A stretch of DNA of 29,668 bases from CAWIHA01 sp963835855 (GCA_963835855.1 CAWIHA010000006.1:1-29668); one strand, 5' to 3'. Shown: positions 17,383 through 26,130, counted from the stretch's first letter. Translations and numbers: made by a program. The notes: generated by a model from the sequence alone, not told the origin.

Positions 17383-18194
17383 GCAGGTACGGCCTGGTTG
17401 CCGGTGCCGGCCGCTTTCCACTGCTGGCGCTCGAGAGCGCGCGAAAGCTAGGCCACGAGGTAGTGGTCATCGCCATCCAGGAAGAAGCCGCCAAGGAAGT
17501 TGAGGCGCTCGCCCCCCGTTGTTACTGGCTGTCGCTCGGCCAACTGGGTAAGCTCATCGAGATCCTCAAGAACGAAGGCATCCAAGAGGTGACGATGGCC
17601 GGGCAGGTGAAGCACGCGAAGATTTTCTCTTCCATCCATCCAGATTGGCGGCTCTTCAAGCTGCTGGCATCGCTTGATGCGAAGAACACCGACTCGCTGA
17701 TCGGGGGCATTGCCAAAATCCTTGAGGACGAAGGCATCCACCTGGCGGATTCGACCGCGCTCCTGAAGCCGCTGCTCGCCGCAGAAGGCCCGCTCACGGA
17801 TCGCAAACCTAGCCCGGAGGAGCAGGCGGATATCGCATACGGGCGGAGCGTCGCGAACGCGCTGGCCGGATTCGACATTGGCCAGAGCGTCGCCGTCTGC
17901 GAGCGGGCCTGCGTCGCCGTTGAGGCCATGGAGGGCACCGACGCGATGCTGCGCCGTGCGGCGGCCCTTGCGAACGGCCGGCCACTGCGGCTGGTAAAAG
18001 TCGGGCGGCGCCGCGGCCACTTGCTGTTCGATGTGCCTGTGGCGGGGCGCGACACCATCGCCGTGATGCAAGAGACCGGGACGACCGCGCTGGCCGTCGA
18101 TGCCGGCCGCACGCTGCTGCTCGATCGTGACGAGATGCTGCGCGACGCGGATGTGGCCGGGATCGCCATCATGGGCTTCCAACCGGAGGACTGA
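17379..18194 (+). CDS. lpxI: UDP-2,3-diacylglucosamine diphosphatase LpxI
   Basis: LpxI hydrolyses UDP-2,3-diacylglucosamine to lipid X, the step done by LpxH in E. coli. The protein has 271 residues with the N-terminal G-L-V-A-G-A-G-R-F-P segment (5-14), the A-G-Q-V-K-H-A-K region (74-81), and a C-terminal domain containing R-A-C-V-A-V-E-A-M-E-G-T-D and K-V-G-R-R-R. These are typical of the LpxI (DUF1009) family. The ATG overlaps the lpxA stop (ATGA), so translation is probably coupled. lpxB, often the next gene, is not here; a convergent phosphatase gene follows. Confidence 0.93.
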   Translation: MSRYGLVAGAGRFPLLALESARKLGHEVVVIAIQEEAAKEVEALAPRCYWLSLGQLGKLIEILKNEGIQEVTMAGQVKHAKIFSSIHPDWRLFKLLASLDAKNTDSLIGGIAKILEDEGIHLADSTALLKPLLAAEGPLTDRKPSPEEQADIAYGRSVANALAGFDIGQSVAVCERACVAVEAMEGTDAMLRRAAALANGRPLRLVKVGRRRGHLLFDVPVAGRDTIAVMQETGTTALAVDAGRTLLLDRDEMLRDADVAGIAIMGFQPED

Positions 18195-18326
18195 GGATGC
18201 GCCCACGCGAGCCGGTTGTGTGCCGCCGGCCTGCGACCCACTGCCTAACGCGGCCGGCTTCCCTTGTGGCGCGTGCTCTTCAGCGTGCCGCATCGGCGCT
18301 CGTGCAGAGGCTGGGGCAAGCGTCTG

Positions 18327-19910
18327 TTACGGCGTGACGAGCATTTCCGTCAGCACCCGCCCCACCGAGCCACTGGGCGTTTCCACATCCAGCATCGTCG
18401 CGAGCGTCGGCGCGATATCGTTCGGCGCAACGTTGCGATGGTACCGCCCAGGCTTGACGTTCGGGCCCATGAAGATGACCGGCACGTGCGAGTCGTAACC
18501 AAAAACGGAGCCGTGAGTCGTGCCGCCGGCCGCCGCAATCCAGTAGGGCTCGAACAAGATGATGAGGTCGGGTGAGCGGCTCGGAAAAAAGCCGTGGAGG
18601 ACGTCACGCGTGACCTGGCCCTCGGCCGTGCAGCCGCGCAGCAGATCTTCCCGCGTGTAGACCCGGTAAACATGCGGCAAGCGGTCCGCCGCGGCGGCCG
18701 CAACGCGCTCGACCTCCGCCTTGTCCAGCTTCTTTTTGACAATCAGCTCGTCATTCAGGTAGGGCTGCGAATCGGCCGTGCTGGCAATCCAGCGGCCTTC
18801 GCCGAAGGCCTGGCTCAGCGCCGCTTGCATGACTGCGAAAATTGCCTTTTCCGAGAGCCGGCCGCCGGGCATCTTCTCGCGTTCGAGCACCTCCGGAAGG
18901 GGCGAGACGCCGTGATCCGCAGTGAACACAACCAGCACGTTGTCGCGCCCGGCCTTCGCGTCGAGGAAGTCGAAGAGCTTGCCGAGAATGCGGTCGGTGC
19001 GGATCGAGATGTCGCGGACCTCGGGCGCATCCGGTCCGGCGGCATGCCCCACGTAATCGTTCGAGGAGAAGCTGACGGTGAGCAGGTCGGTGGAATCGTG
19101 CTGGCCCAGGCGCTCGTTCGCGATCGCGCGCTCGGTGAATGCTTCAACCAACTCGTTGCCGAAGGGGCTCGATTCGAGCGCCGAGTAAAGCGCGGGGCCG
19201 GTAGCGGCGGGCATTTTCCTGATGAACGCCGGTAATTCGGCGCTGGCGACGAGCGGCGTCCACTCGGCACTCAGATAATGATCCGCCGGCCGCGAAGCGT
19301 TGAAGTCCTTGACCCACTGCGGCAGGCCGTGCATGTAAAAGGTGCTCGAGACGAAGCCGCCCGTCTGCGCATCGAACCAATAAGCAGCATCGGCCATGTG
19401 GCCGGCGGGCAGGATGGCGCTGCGGTCCTTGAGGGAGATGCCGATGACGCGCGGCTTGCCGTGCCACGCCATCTTCATCTCATCCCCGAGAGTGCTGACG
19501 AGCAGCCGGTGTGGGGACGCGCCTGGAGTTTCCTGCGAAGCCGCCGCGCCTCCTCCCAGCAGCTCGACTGTCGCGTCCGAGACGCTGGTAACGTCCTGGC
19601 CGGCCCCGCGATCGTACCACTCGTTCCCGATGATGCCGCTGAGCGACGGTGTGGCGCCGGTCATGAACGCCGCGTGTCCGGCCGCGGTCACCGTGGGGTA
19701 GTGCTCGTAGCGCGCGTTGGTAAAGACCGCTCCGTGTTTGAGCAGCCGGTCGAAACCTCCGCTGTAATCGGCCCGAAAGCGCGTGAGGTAATCGTAGCGG
19801 AATTGATCGACGACAATGCCCACAACGAGCTTGGGCCGTTTCGTCTGGGCGGGCGCGAACGCGGCCGAAATGGCGCACAGGAACGAGACCAGAAACCAGC
19901 GGCGAGTCAT
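18327..19910 (-). CDS. PafA-like secreted alkaline phosphatase
   Basis: The protein has 527 residues with a signal peptide (basic T-R-R start, hydrophobic to about 18, A-P-A-Q cleavage region). It belongs to the type I phosphodiesterase/nucleotide pyrophosphatase branch of the alkaline phosphatase superfamily. Metal ligands and nucleophile are visible: D35 (G-I-V-V-D-Q-F), T75 (Y-P-T-V-T-A-A-G-H), S-S-N-D-Y-V-G-H, T-A-D-H-G-V and Y-D-S-H-V-P. N96 (I-I-G-N-E-W-Y) and K161-D-R163 correspond to the Asn, Lys and Arg that make PafA a phosphate monoesterase rather than a diesterase. It likely releases phosphate in the periplasm. An ATG at 19910 is preferred over the TTG at 19934 because it begins the signal peptide. 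It is divergent from the pyrophosphatase gene. Confidence 0.88.
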   Translation of the reverse strand: MTRRWFLVSFLCAISAAFAPAQTKRPKLVVGIVVDQFRYDYLTRFRADYSGGFDRLLKHGAVFTNARYEHYPTVTAAGHAAFMTGATPSLSGIIGNEWYDRGAGQDVTSVSDATVELLGGGAAASQETPGASPHRLLVSTLGDEMKMAWHGKPRVIGISLKDRSAILPAGHMADAAYWFDAQTGGFVSSTFYMHGLPQWVKDFNASRPADHYLSAEWTPLVASAELPAFIRKMPAATGPALYSALESSPFGNELVEAFTERAIANERLGQHDSTDLLTVSFSSNDYVGHAAGPDAPEVRDISIRTDRILGKLFDFLDAKAGRDNVLVVFTADHGVSPLPEVLEREKMPGGRLSEKAIFAVMQAALSQAFGEGRWIASTADSQPYLNDELIVKKKLDKAEVERVAAAAADRLPHVYRVYTREDLLRGCTAEGQVTRDVLHGFFPSRSPDLIILFEPYWIAAAGGTTHGSVFGYDSHVPVIFMGPNVKPGRYHRNVAPNDIAPTLATMLDVETPSGSVGRVLTEMLVTP

Positions 19911-19918
19911 CAGCAACC

Positions 19919-19924
19919 AGGATA
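19919..19924 (-). promoter_or_regulatory. -10-like element (TATCCT) of the PafA-like gene
   Basis: On the minus strand TATCCT lies 8 nt before the ATG at 19910. There is no Shine-Dalgarno. The match to the consensus is moderate. Confidence 0.35.
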
Positions 19925-20121
19925 CAAGGGTCAAAGCGGAGTGGGGCCCCGCCGGGCGTGCTTCGAATTGAAGCGCGGCGCTCGGGTGCGGTATGGTAGA
20001 GGGTTATTTGGAGTCACGGGCCCCTTCAGGCCAATAGTCATTCCAAACCATGATGTCGTATGAAGGAAGACTCTCCCCACCGAGGGCCGGCCTTCTCAAT
20101 TTTTCCGGAGGATTCTTTTAG

Positions 20122-22305
20122 ATGGACTCTATCTCCACTGTCGTTGCGTTATGGCTCCAGGGCGCTGCCGCGGGCGAGCCCGGATCGGGGTATCTGCACC
20201 TGGTGATCGCCATCAGCCTTCTCTCACTCGCTGTCGCATTCCTGTTCGCGCGTTACGTGATCGCCAAAGACACGGGGACGCCGGAGATGCAGCGCATCTC
20301 GAACGCGATCCGCCAGGGCGCGGAAGCGTTCATGAAGCGGCAGTACACGACGATTATCAGTTTGGCCGTCGCGCTGGCGGCCGTCATTTATCTCGGCTAC
20401 TTTCTGGGGGCCAAAAACGGCCCGCTCGCGCTTCGCATGACGATTTCCTTCGTCGTCGGCGCGATCTGCTCGCTGCTGGCCGGCCTGTCCGGGATGTGGG
20501 TTTCGATCCGCAGCAACATTCGTGCCGCTGCGGCGGCGCGTACGGATTTAAATAAAGCAGTCCAGATCGCATTGCGCGGCGGCGCCGTCACGGGCCTCGG
20601 CGTAGTGGCCCTCTCGCTGCTCGGCGTCGGCGGTCTGTTCTGGATCTTCAACGGACTGGCGACCCCGAAAGTGATCCCCTTCCAGATCGTAGCTTTCGGC
20701 TTCGGCGCGAGCTTCGTGGCGCTGTTTGCCCAGCTCGGCGGCGGCATTTACACCAAGGCCGCTGACGTTGGCGCGGACCTGGTCGGGAAAGTGGAAGCCG
20801 GCATTCCGGAGGACGACCCGCGCAACCCGGCCGTCATCGCGGACCTCGTCGGCGATAACGTGGGCGACTGCGCCGGCCGCGGCGCCGACCTGTTCGAGTC
20901 CACGGCCGCCGAAAATATCGGCGCGATGATCTTGGGCGTGGCCCTATATCCCGTGTTCGGCATCAAGGGCATCCTTTTTCCGCTGCTTGCCCGTGCTTTC
21001 GGTCTGATCGCTTCCATCGTCGGCATCCTGATCGTGCGCGTAAAGGGCGCGGAAGACCCCATGAAATCGCTGAACCGCGGGTATTACCTGACTACGTTCC
21101 TGGCGATGGTTGGTTTCTTTGTCGCGGTCAAGCTGCTGCTCCAGGGCAACCTGATGCTGTTCGCCGCGGGCGTCATCGGCATCATGACTGCCTTCCTCTT
21201 TGTCTGGATCACGCAGTATTACACCGAGTCCAGGTTCCGCCCGGTACGCTCGATTGCCGAGAGCGCGAAGACCGGCGCCGCCACCGTGATCATTACGGGT
21301 TTCGCGGTCGGGCTGGAGTGCACGGCGCTTCCGGTGTTGGTCATCTCGGCTGCCATCCTCGGCTCCTATTACCTCGGCGCGAACGCGGGGCTGCCCGGTT
21401 CGCACGTCGCGGCCGGCTTCTATGGCACGGCGATCGCGACCATGGGCATGCTCTCGACCTGCGCCTACATCCTGGCGATGGATACCTTCGGGCCGATTAC
21501 CGACAACGCCGGCGGCATCATCGAAATGTCACAGCAGCCGGAGGACATACGGCGGCGCACGGACCGGCTCGACGCGGTGGGCAATACGACCAAGGCGCTC
21601 ACGAAGGGCTACGCCATCGGCAGCGCGGCGCTGGCCGCTTTCCTGCTGTTTACGGCTTACATCGACGCCGTGAAGGAAGTGCTCCTCAAGCGCGGCCAGC
21701 AGGTGGTCAACTTCGCGATTGATATCGGGAACGTGCCGGTGTTCGTTGGCGCGCTGCTCGGCGCGATGCTGGTGTTCTTGTTCAGCTCGTTCGCAATCAA
21801 GGCCGTTGGCAGGGCGGCGCAGACCGTCATCCAGGAAGTGCGGCGGCAGTTCAAGGCTAACCCGGGCATCATGGCAGGCACTTCCGATCCGGATTACGGC
21901 ACTTGCGTCGATATCGTGACGCGCGGCGCGCTGAAGGCCATGATCGTGCCGGGCATTCTGCCGGTCGCCGGACCGGTTGCGGTCGGCCTGATCTTCCGGA
22001 GCTTCGGCGTGACCGCCGATAACCTGCCCATCGGTGCGGTTGCGGTGGCGGCGCTGCTGATGGTCGCGACCATCACGGGCATCCTGATGGCGCTGATGAT
22101 GAACAACGGCGGCGGCGCCTGGGACAACGCCAAGAAGTTCGTAGAAACAGGCCAATTCGGCGGCAAGGGCTCCGATGTCCACAAGGCCACGGTGGTTGGC
22201 GACACGGTGGGCGATCCGTTCAAGGATACCGCCGGACCTTCGCTGCACGTGCTAATCAAGCTGCTCAGTACGATCACACTGGTGGCGGCGCCTCTGTTCC
22301 TGTAA
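20122..22305 (+). CDS. hppA: K+-insensitive H+-translocating membrane pyrophosphatase
   Basis: The enzyme couples pyrophosphate hydrolysis to proton pumping across the inner membrane. It has 727 residues and about sixteen transmembrane helices. The substrate site is complete: D-V-G-A-D-L-V-G-K-V-E, then D-D-P-R-N-P-A-V-I-A-D and G-D-N-V-G-D-C-A-G-R-G-A-D-L-F-E, and near the end G-D-T-V-G-D-P-F-K-D-T-A-G-P-S. The motif G487-N-T-T-K491-A carries lysine at the position that decides potassium dependence, so a K+-independent H+ pump is expected. GGAGG (20107-20111) is 10 nt before the ATG. A strong terminator follows 24 bp after the stop, so the gene is transcribed alone. Confidence 0.96.
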   Translation: MDSISTVVALWLQGAAAGEPGSGYLHLVIAISLLSLAVAFLFARYVIAKDTGTPEMQRISNAIRQGAEAFMKRQYTTIISLAVALAAVIYLGYFLGAKNGPLALRMTISFVVGAICSLLAGLSGMWVSIRSNIRAAAAARTDLNKAVQIALRGGAVTGLGVVALSLLGVGGLFWIFNGLATPKVIPFQIVAFGFGASFVALFAQLGGGIYTKAADVGADLVGKVEAGIPEDDPRNPAVIADLVGDNVGDCAGRGADLFESTAAENIGAMILGVALYPVFGIKGILFPLLARAFGLIASIVGILIVRVKGAEDPMKSLNRGYYLTTFLAMVGFFVAVKLLLQGNLMLFAAGVIGIMTAFLFVWITQYYTESRFRPVRSIAESAKTGAATVIITGFAVGLECTALPVLVISAAILGSYYLGANAGLPGSHVAAGFYGTAIATMGMLSTCAYILAMDTFGPITDNAGGIIEMSQQPEDIRRRTDRLDAVGNTTKALTKGYAIGSAALAAFLLFTAYIDAVKEVLLKRGQQVVNFAIDIGNVPVFVGALLGAMLVFLFSSFAIKAVGRAAQTVIQEVRRQFKANPGIMAGTSDPDYGTCVDIVTRGALKAMIVPGILPVAGPVAVGLIFRSFGVTADNLPIGAVAVAALLMVATITGILMALMMNNGGGAWDNAKKFVETGQFGGKGSDVHKATVVGDTVGDPFKDTAGPSLHVLIKLLSTITLVAAPLFL

Positions 22306-22328
22306 GTTTTGTTTCGCTGGTTGAAAGT

Positions 22329-22367
22329 GGCCCGCAGGTTTTGCGGCCTGCGGGCCGTTTTGTTTTT
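22329..22367 (+). terminator. Rho-independent terminator of hppA
   Basis: A perfect 10-bp stem (GGCCCGCAGG / CCTGCGGGCC) with an 8-nt loop is followed by GTTTTGTTTTT. It starts 24 bp after the hppA stop. Confidence 0.93.
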
Positions 22368-22487
22368 GGCCCGGGCTGCGCCGCGGTTGTGCATCCGCTC
22401 GAGATAGAACCAGTAACGGGCAGACCCAGCCGCTATGCTGTAGACTCCTACTTCCTCTTATCCTGTCGGCAGTGGCGAGGCTTGTTG

Positions 22488-22577
22488 TGGCGGAGGAAGA
22501 GGGATTCGAACCCCCGAGGGCCTCACGACCCTAACGGTTTTCAAGACCGCCGCCTTCAACCGCTCGGCCATTCCTCC
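22488..22577 (-). tRNA. tRNA-Ser (anticodon TGA)
   Basis: On the minus strand the 7-bp acceptor stem is GGAGGAA / TTCCTCC with discriminator G and an encoded CCA. The D arm contains GCCGAGC...GGTTGAAGGC, the anticodon loop is CTTGAAA with anticodon TGA, a long variable arm (GGGTCGTGAGGCCC region) marks a class II tRNA, and the T arm contains GGTTCGAATCC. Total 90 nt including CCA. Confidence 0.97.
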
Positions 22578-22787
22578 GACTCCAATCTATCTGATTCCCC
22601 AACAACTTGCAATGACTGTCGCTGGTCCTTCTGCCGCTGGCGGGCTCTCGTTGCCCGAGTGCGCGGGGCAATTTGCCGGGACGCTCAAAACCTCTTCTCC
22701 CAACTTATCCTCATCCAATTCGTGCTGCGGCGCGAGATGCCTCTCTCTGTTGCGGAGCCACTCATCCCGAAAGACCTCGATTTACGA

Positions 22788-22793
22788 TATGAT
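22788..22793 (+). promoter_or_regulatory. -10 element (TATGAT) of the MFS transporter gene
   Basis: TATGAT lies 9 nt before the ATG at 22803, predicting a leader of about 3 nt. No Shine-Dalgarno and no clear -35 are visible. Confidence 0.45.
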
Positions 22794-22802
22794 GGCCGTC
22801 CG

Positions 22803-24119
22803 ATGCTCACTCGAAAAGGGGAAGGCTCCCCGGTGGCGGAAGGGGTGAATTCCGCCGAACTGGCCGCGGTGGCGCACGCCCCCGGCGGGCTATCGCGTTA
22901 CCAGCTCGTCGTGCTGGGGGTAGCATGGCTCGGCTGGATCTTCGATTCGATGGACGCCACCATTTACAACCTTGTGCTCACGCCCGCGCTACGCGAGTTG
23001 CTGGGCCCTCGCGCGACGCCCGGAAACATCGGCTGGTACGGCGGCATCATTCTATCGATCTTCCTGGTGGGCTGGGCGCTCGGCGGCGTCCTGTTTGGGA
23101 TGCTCGCGGATCGCGTGGGCCGCGCGCGCACGCTCGTCATCACCATCCTGATTTACGCCGTATTCACGGGCTTCGCCGCCATCGCGCACTCGTGGTGGGA
23201 ACTCGCCATCTACCGTTTTCTGACGGCGCTTGGGATCGGCGGCGAGTGGGCCGCGGGCGCAACGCTGGTGGCCGAGGTCTGGCCGGAAAGGTTGAGGGTC
23301 AAAGGCGCGGGCCTGCTGCAATCGGCCTGGGGCGCGGGCTACTTCCTGGCCGCGGGTCTCTCGCTCGCGTTCTCCAGATATAGCTGGCGCCTGATGTTCC
23401 TCGTGGGCCTGGCGCCCGCGTTCGTGGCGATGCTCGCCCGCCTGAAAGTGCGCGAGCCTGAGCGCTGGAAAGAGGCCAAAGCCGCCGGAGGGCGGCCCGC
23501 GCTATCCGAGCTGTTCCGGCCGGAACGCCGCCGCGATACCCTGGTTGGCTCGGCGCTGGCGTTCGTGGCCGTCTTCGGGCTCTGGGGCGCGACGAACTGG
23601 ACGCCCACGCTCGTGCGTGAGCTGCTCGAACCCACCCGACGGATGAACGCCGCGGAAATCACGAAAGCGGTGAGCTACGCGGTGATGGTCCTGAATGCCG
23701 GGGCCATCCTCGGCTACTTCGCGTTCCCGCCGCTGGCGGAGTGGATCGGCCGCCGCGTCGCCTTCCTCATTATGCTGTTGGGGGCTGCAATCGCGCTCCC
23801 GGCGACTTTCCTGCTGCCGTCTTCCTATGCGGGCGTGCTGCTGCTTCTGCCGGTGCTGGGCTTCTTCACGAATGGAATCTTCAGCGGGTTTCCGGTCTAC
23901 CTTCCCGAGCTGTTCCCCACGCGCATTCGCGCCACCGGGTCCGGATTCTGCTTTAACTCCGGCCGCGTATTCGCGGCGGCAGGACCATTCCTCACCGGCT
24001 ACCTGGTCGTGCACTTGGGCACGTTTGCACGCGCCGCGAGCTCCATCGCGCTGATCTATCTGCTCGGAACGCTCGCGCTGCTGTTTGCCCGCGAGACGAA
24101 GGGGCAAACCCTGGCCTAA
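22803..24119 (+). CDS. MFS transporter (sugar/organic acid:H+ symporter type)
   Basis: The protein has 438 residues and about twelve transmembrane helices in two six-helix halves joined by a charged loop (around 205-235, K-V-R-E-P-E-R-W-K-E-A). MFS motif A is present after helix 2 (G-M-L-A-D-R-V-G-R-A-R-T-L), the D-x-x-D/M-D-A-T segment in helix 1 resembles metabolite:H+ symporters, and P-E-L-F-P-T-R-I-R-A-T-G-S-G near helix 10-11 is typical of the sugar/aromatic-acid porter families. The substrate cannot be read from sequence. The frame is open upstream through the tRNA and an in-frame ATG exists at 22738, but the -10 at 22788 and the family N-terminus favour 22803. There is no linked catabolic gene. 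Confidence 0.88.
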   Translation: MLTRKGEGSPVAEGVNSAELAAVAHAPGGLSRYQLVVLGVAWLGWIFDSMDATIYNLVLTPALRELLGPRATPGNIGWYGGIILSIFLVGWALGGVLFGMLADRVGRARTLVITILIYAVFTGFAAIAHSWWELAIYRFLTALGIGGEWAAGATLVAEVWPERLRVKGAGLLQSAWGAGYFLAAGLSLAFSRYSWRLMFLVGLAPAFVAMLARLKVREPERWKEAKAAGGRPALSELFRPERRRDTLVGSALAFVAVFGLWGATNWTPTLVRELLEPTRRMNAAEITKAVSYAVMVLNAGAILGYFAFPPLAEWIGRRVAFLIMLLGAAIALPATFLLPSSYAGVLLLLPVLGFFTNGIFSGFPVYLPELFPTRIRATGSGFCFNSGRVFAAAGPFLTGYLVVHLGTFARAASSIALIYLLGTLALLFARETKGQTLA

Positions 24120-24166
24120 AGAGCGCGTTTCATGGATTAGTCAGGCCGCTTCGGAGACGGCGTGGA

Positions 24167-25300
24167 TTACTTGAGGGCCTGGTCCATGTTCAAGAGAGAC
24201 TCGCGCACCGGATCGGGCGGCAACGGAGCCGTGGGTTCCTCGGCCCCGGTTGGAAGCGGCGTCACGCACATTTTTCTGAATAGCGTCACGAGCTTCCGGT
24301 CCCGCCAGCCGCGGCGGGCCTCGCGGTCGAGCACCTCGAGAGCTTCCGAAGAAGTGAACGCCGGCTTGTACGGCCGCACGGAGGTAAGGGCGTCGTAGAT
24401 ATCCGCGATTTGGAGAATGCGGGCGAGCAGCGGGATATGTTCGCCGTTCAGGCCGTCGGGATAGCCCGAGCCGTCCCAGCGCTCGTGGTGACTACGGATG
24501 ATCGGCAGCACCGCCGTCAGGCTCTTCGTCGGCCGGCAGATCTCCTCACCCTTGGTTGTGTGCATGCGCATGACGACCCATTCTGCCTCGGTCAGCGCGC
24601 CCGGCTTGAACAGGATGGCGTCTGGAACGCAGATCTTGCCGATGTCGTGCAGGAAGCCGCCTCGGTGCAGCGCCTCGATCTGCGAACGCGGCAGTTCCAG
24701 CGCGGTGCCTAGCATGATGCTGAGCTTTGCCAGCCGCTGGCAATGCCCCCTGGTGGTCTTGTCCCGCAGCTCGATTGCCTGGCCCAACGCCAGTAAGATC
24801 GACTCGGCCTCTTCGAGGGAGTCGATCGCAGCTTTGTGATGCAGCATCGACCGAATCCGGGTGCGGACGATCTCGTGGTGCAGGGGCTGCACCAGGAATT
24901 CGTCCGCGCCGGAGGCGATGCCGGCAATCTCGTTTTCCGCGCCCTGGATGCTCGTCAGGATCAAAACGGGAACAAGACGGGTTTGATGATTGGCCTTGAT
25001 CTGGCGGCAGAAGTCCAGCCCGCTGATCTCGGGCATCATGAGGTCCAGAATGACGAGATCAATCTTCTCCCGCTTCAGCAGCGCGAAAGCCTCGGTGGCG
25101 GTCCTGGCCTCGAGCAGTTGGTAGCCTTCGGATTTCAGGATGCCCTTCAGGATCTGGCGGTCGATATCGCGGTTCTCGAGGATCAGCACGGCCGGCCGCC
25201 GCCCGCCTTCTTCGCCCGGCTCGTCCGGCCGGAAGTCCCATCCGGAGAGGGGGGCGCGCCCATCAGGTTTGATTTCAGCGATGCTGAGCGCTTGCGTCAT
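24167..25300 (-). CDS. Response regulator with HD-GYP c-di-GMP phosphodiesterase domain
   Basis: The protein has 377 residues. A receiver domain (about 36-155) has the phosphoacceptor D86 (V-I-L-D-L-M-M-P) and T116, but the acidic pair is Glu42-Asn43 and the invariant Lys is Gln138 (F-L-V-Q-P-L). The HD-GYP domain (about 165-345) has all key residues: G-H186-C, H218-D219-I-G-K, H247, S-H271-H272-E, D276-G-S-G279-Y280-P281 and A-D-I-Y-D-A-L-T. It is therefore predicted to hydrolyse cyclic di-GMP, under control of an atypical receiver. A Pro/Glu-rich tail ends the chain. No cognate histidine kinase is adjacent. The gene is convergent with the MFS gene, 47 bp apart. I see neither a Shine-Dalgarno nor a good -10 near the ATG. 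Confidence 0.92.
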   Translation of the reverse strand: MTQALSIAEIKPDGRAPLSGWDFRPDEPGEEGGRRPAVLILENRDIDRQILKGILKSEGYQLLEARTATEAFALLKREKIDLVILDLMMPEISGLDFCRQIKANHQTRLVPVLILTSIQGAENEIAGIASGADEFLVQPLHHEIVRTRIRSMLHHKAAIDSLEEAESILLALGQAIELRDKTTRGHCQRLAKLSIMLGTALELPRSQIEALHRGGFLHDIGKICVPDAILFKPGALTEAEWVVMRMHTTKGEEICRPTKSLTAVLPIIRSHHERWDGSGYPDGLNGEHIPLLARILQIADIYDALTSVRPYKPAFTSSEALEVLDREARRGWRDRKLVTLFRKMCVTPLPTGAEEPTAPLPPDPVRESLLNMDQALK

Positions 25301-25513
25301 CAGCAGGTCAAGGCATCACGCCGCAGGGACGGCTTCCCTTTTATTCATCGGTCAAAGCGGAGAAAGTTTTAGGAGCGGTTTCTCAGAAACCGGACATAGC
25401 CATGAAAAGGCAGGCCCTTCTCGGGGCGCGAATTAGGGCAGACCGTCATTGGCCCTGGCAGCCGCACCTCTGCCACGGCCTGTTGGGGATCGCAGCAGAC
25501 CGCAGCGCAGCAT

Positions 25514-25543
25514 TTGACGGCGTGATCGGCCAATCGGTAGAGT
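25514..25543 (+). promoter_or_regulatory. Promoter of tRNA-Glu
   Basis: TTGACG (25514-25519), an 18-nt spacer and TAGAGT (25538-25543) lie 28 nt upstream of the mature tRNA 5' end. This is the best -35/-10 pair in the 271-bp region between the HD-GYP gene and the tRNA. Confidence 0.55.
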
Positions 25544-25571
25544 AAAGAAGGTATTTGCCCGGTTCGTAAGC

Positions 25572-25649
25572 GTCCCCATCGTCTAGCCCGGCCTAGGACA
25601 TCGCCCTTTCACGGCGGTAACGGGGGTTCGAATCCCCCTGGGGACGCCA
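25572..25649 (+). tRNA. tRNA-Glu (anticodon TTC)
   Basis: The acceptor stem GTCCCCA / TGGGGAC has discriminator G and an encoded CCA. The D arm carries GTCTAGCCCGGCCTAGGAC, the anticodon stem is CGCC / GGCG with the loop CTTTCAC (anticodon TTC), and the T arm contains GGTTCGAATCC. Total 78 nt including CCA. Confidence 0.97.
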
Positions 25650-25692
25650 ACCGCTTAGAAGAGATCAGGGGCTCGGCTCTACGGGCCTGGTT

Positions 25693-26130
25693 CTAGGGCG
25701 TTACACCGCCAATGGGGCAGACCCCGCCCGTGAACGCTTCCTTCACCGACGGCCGCAGCAGGACGATGATCGTGCACACGCCCAGCACCGTTCCGAACGG
25801 CACAAAAATGCAGTTCAGTCCCGCGATGATGAGACAGAAAATGTAGTGCCGGCGCCGCCCAAGGAAGCGGCCCGCCACAAAAAGCAGCACCGCAAGCGTC
25901 CAGCCGGCCGCAATAAACACCGCCCCGAAGATGACGAAAAACCAACCGGCGAATGGAGGCGGCGGTGAGCCGTGATCGCCAGCAAACGTCTGCGGGTGTG
26001 TGAGCATCGCGATACCAACCCCAAGGTGGATAACAGGCAAGCAGGCGAACAAAGCCGCTAATCCCGCCGCGACGTAGTGAAATATCGAGAGCAGTCTGAG
26101 ATGCTCCTGGTCCTGCGGTATCAGTTCCAT
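25693..26130 (-). CDS. Small four-helix membrane protein of a widespread unnamed family
   Basis: The protein has 145 residues, starting M-E-L-I-P-Q-D-Q-E-H-L-R-L-L-S-I-F-H-Y. It has four hydrophobic segments (about 17-43, 63-88, 94-110 and 110-125), an R-R-R-H-Y-I-F-C turn, and ends with L-R-P-S-V-K-E-A-F and a short tail. The E-H-L-R-L-L-S-I-F-H-Y opening and the F-G-T-V-L-G-V-x-T-I-I-V-L-x-R-P-S-V-K-E ending recall a small membrane protein family that I have seen in several Gram-negative phyla; I know of no assigned function. A TAAGAT hexamer on the minus strand 13 nt before the ATG may be its -10. It stands alone between tRNA-Glu and tdh. Confidence 0.75.
   Translation of the reverse strand: MELIPQDQEHLRLLSIFHYVAAGLAALFACLPVIHLGVGIAMLTHPQTFAGDHGSPPPPFAGWFFVIFGAVFIAAGWTLAVLLFVAGRFLGRRRHYIFCLIIAGLNCIFVPFGTVLGVCTIIVLLRPSVKEAFTGGVCPIGGVTP

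Noticed and set aside
18195..18326. Possible small gene between lpxI and the PafA-like gene
   Set aside because: The 132-bp gap between convergent genes has no start with a ribosome binding site and no clear hairpin; I see nothing in it.
22341..22802. Longer MFS transporter reading frame starting before the tRNA-Ser
   Set aside because: It would run through the hppA terminator and the tRNA gene; the transporter family N-terminus begins at 22803.
25376..25392. Stem-loop CGGTTTC / GAAACCG with a 3-nt loop
   Set aside because: It has a 7-bp stem without a T-run on either strand, so it does not look like a terminator and has no known operator pattern.
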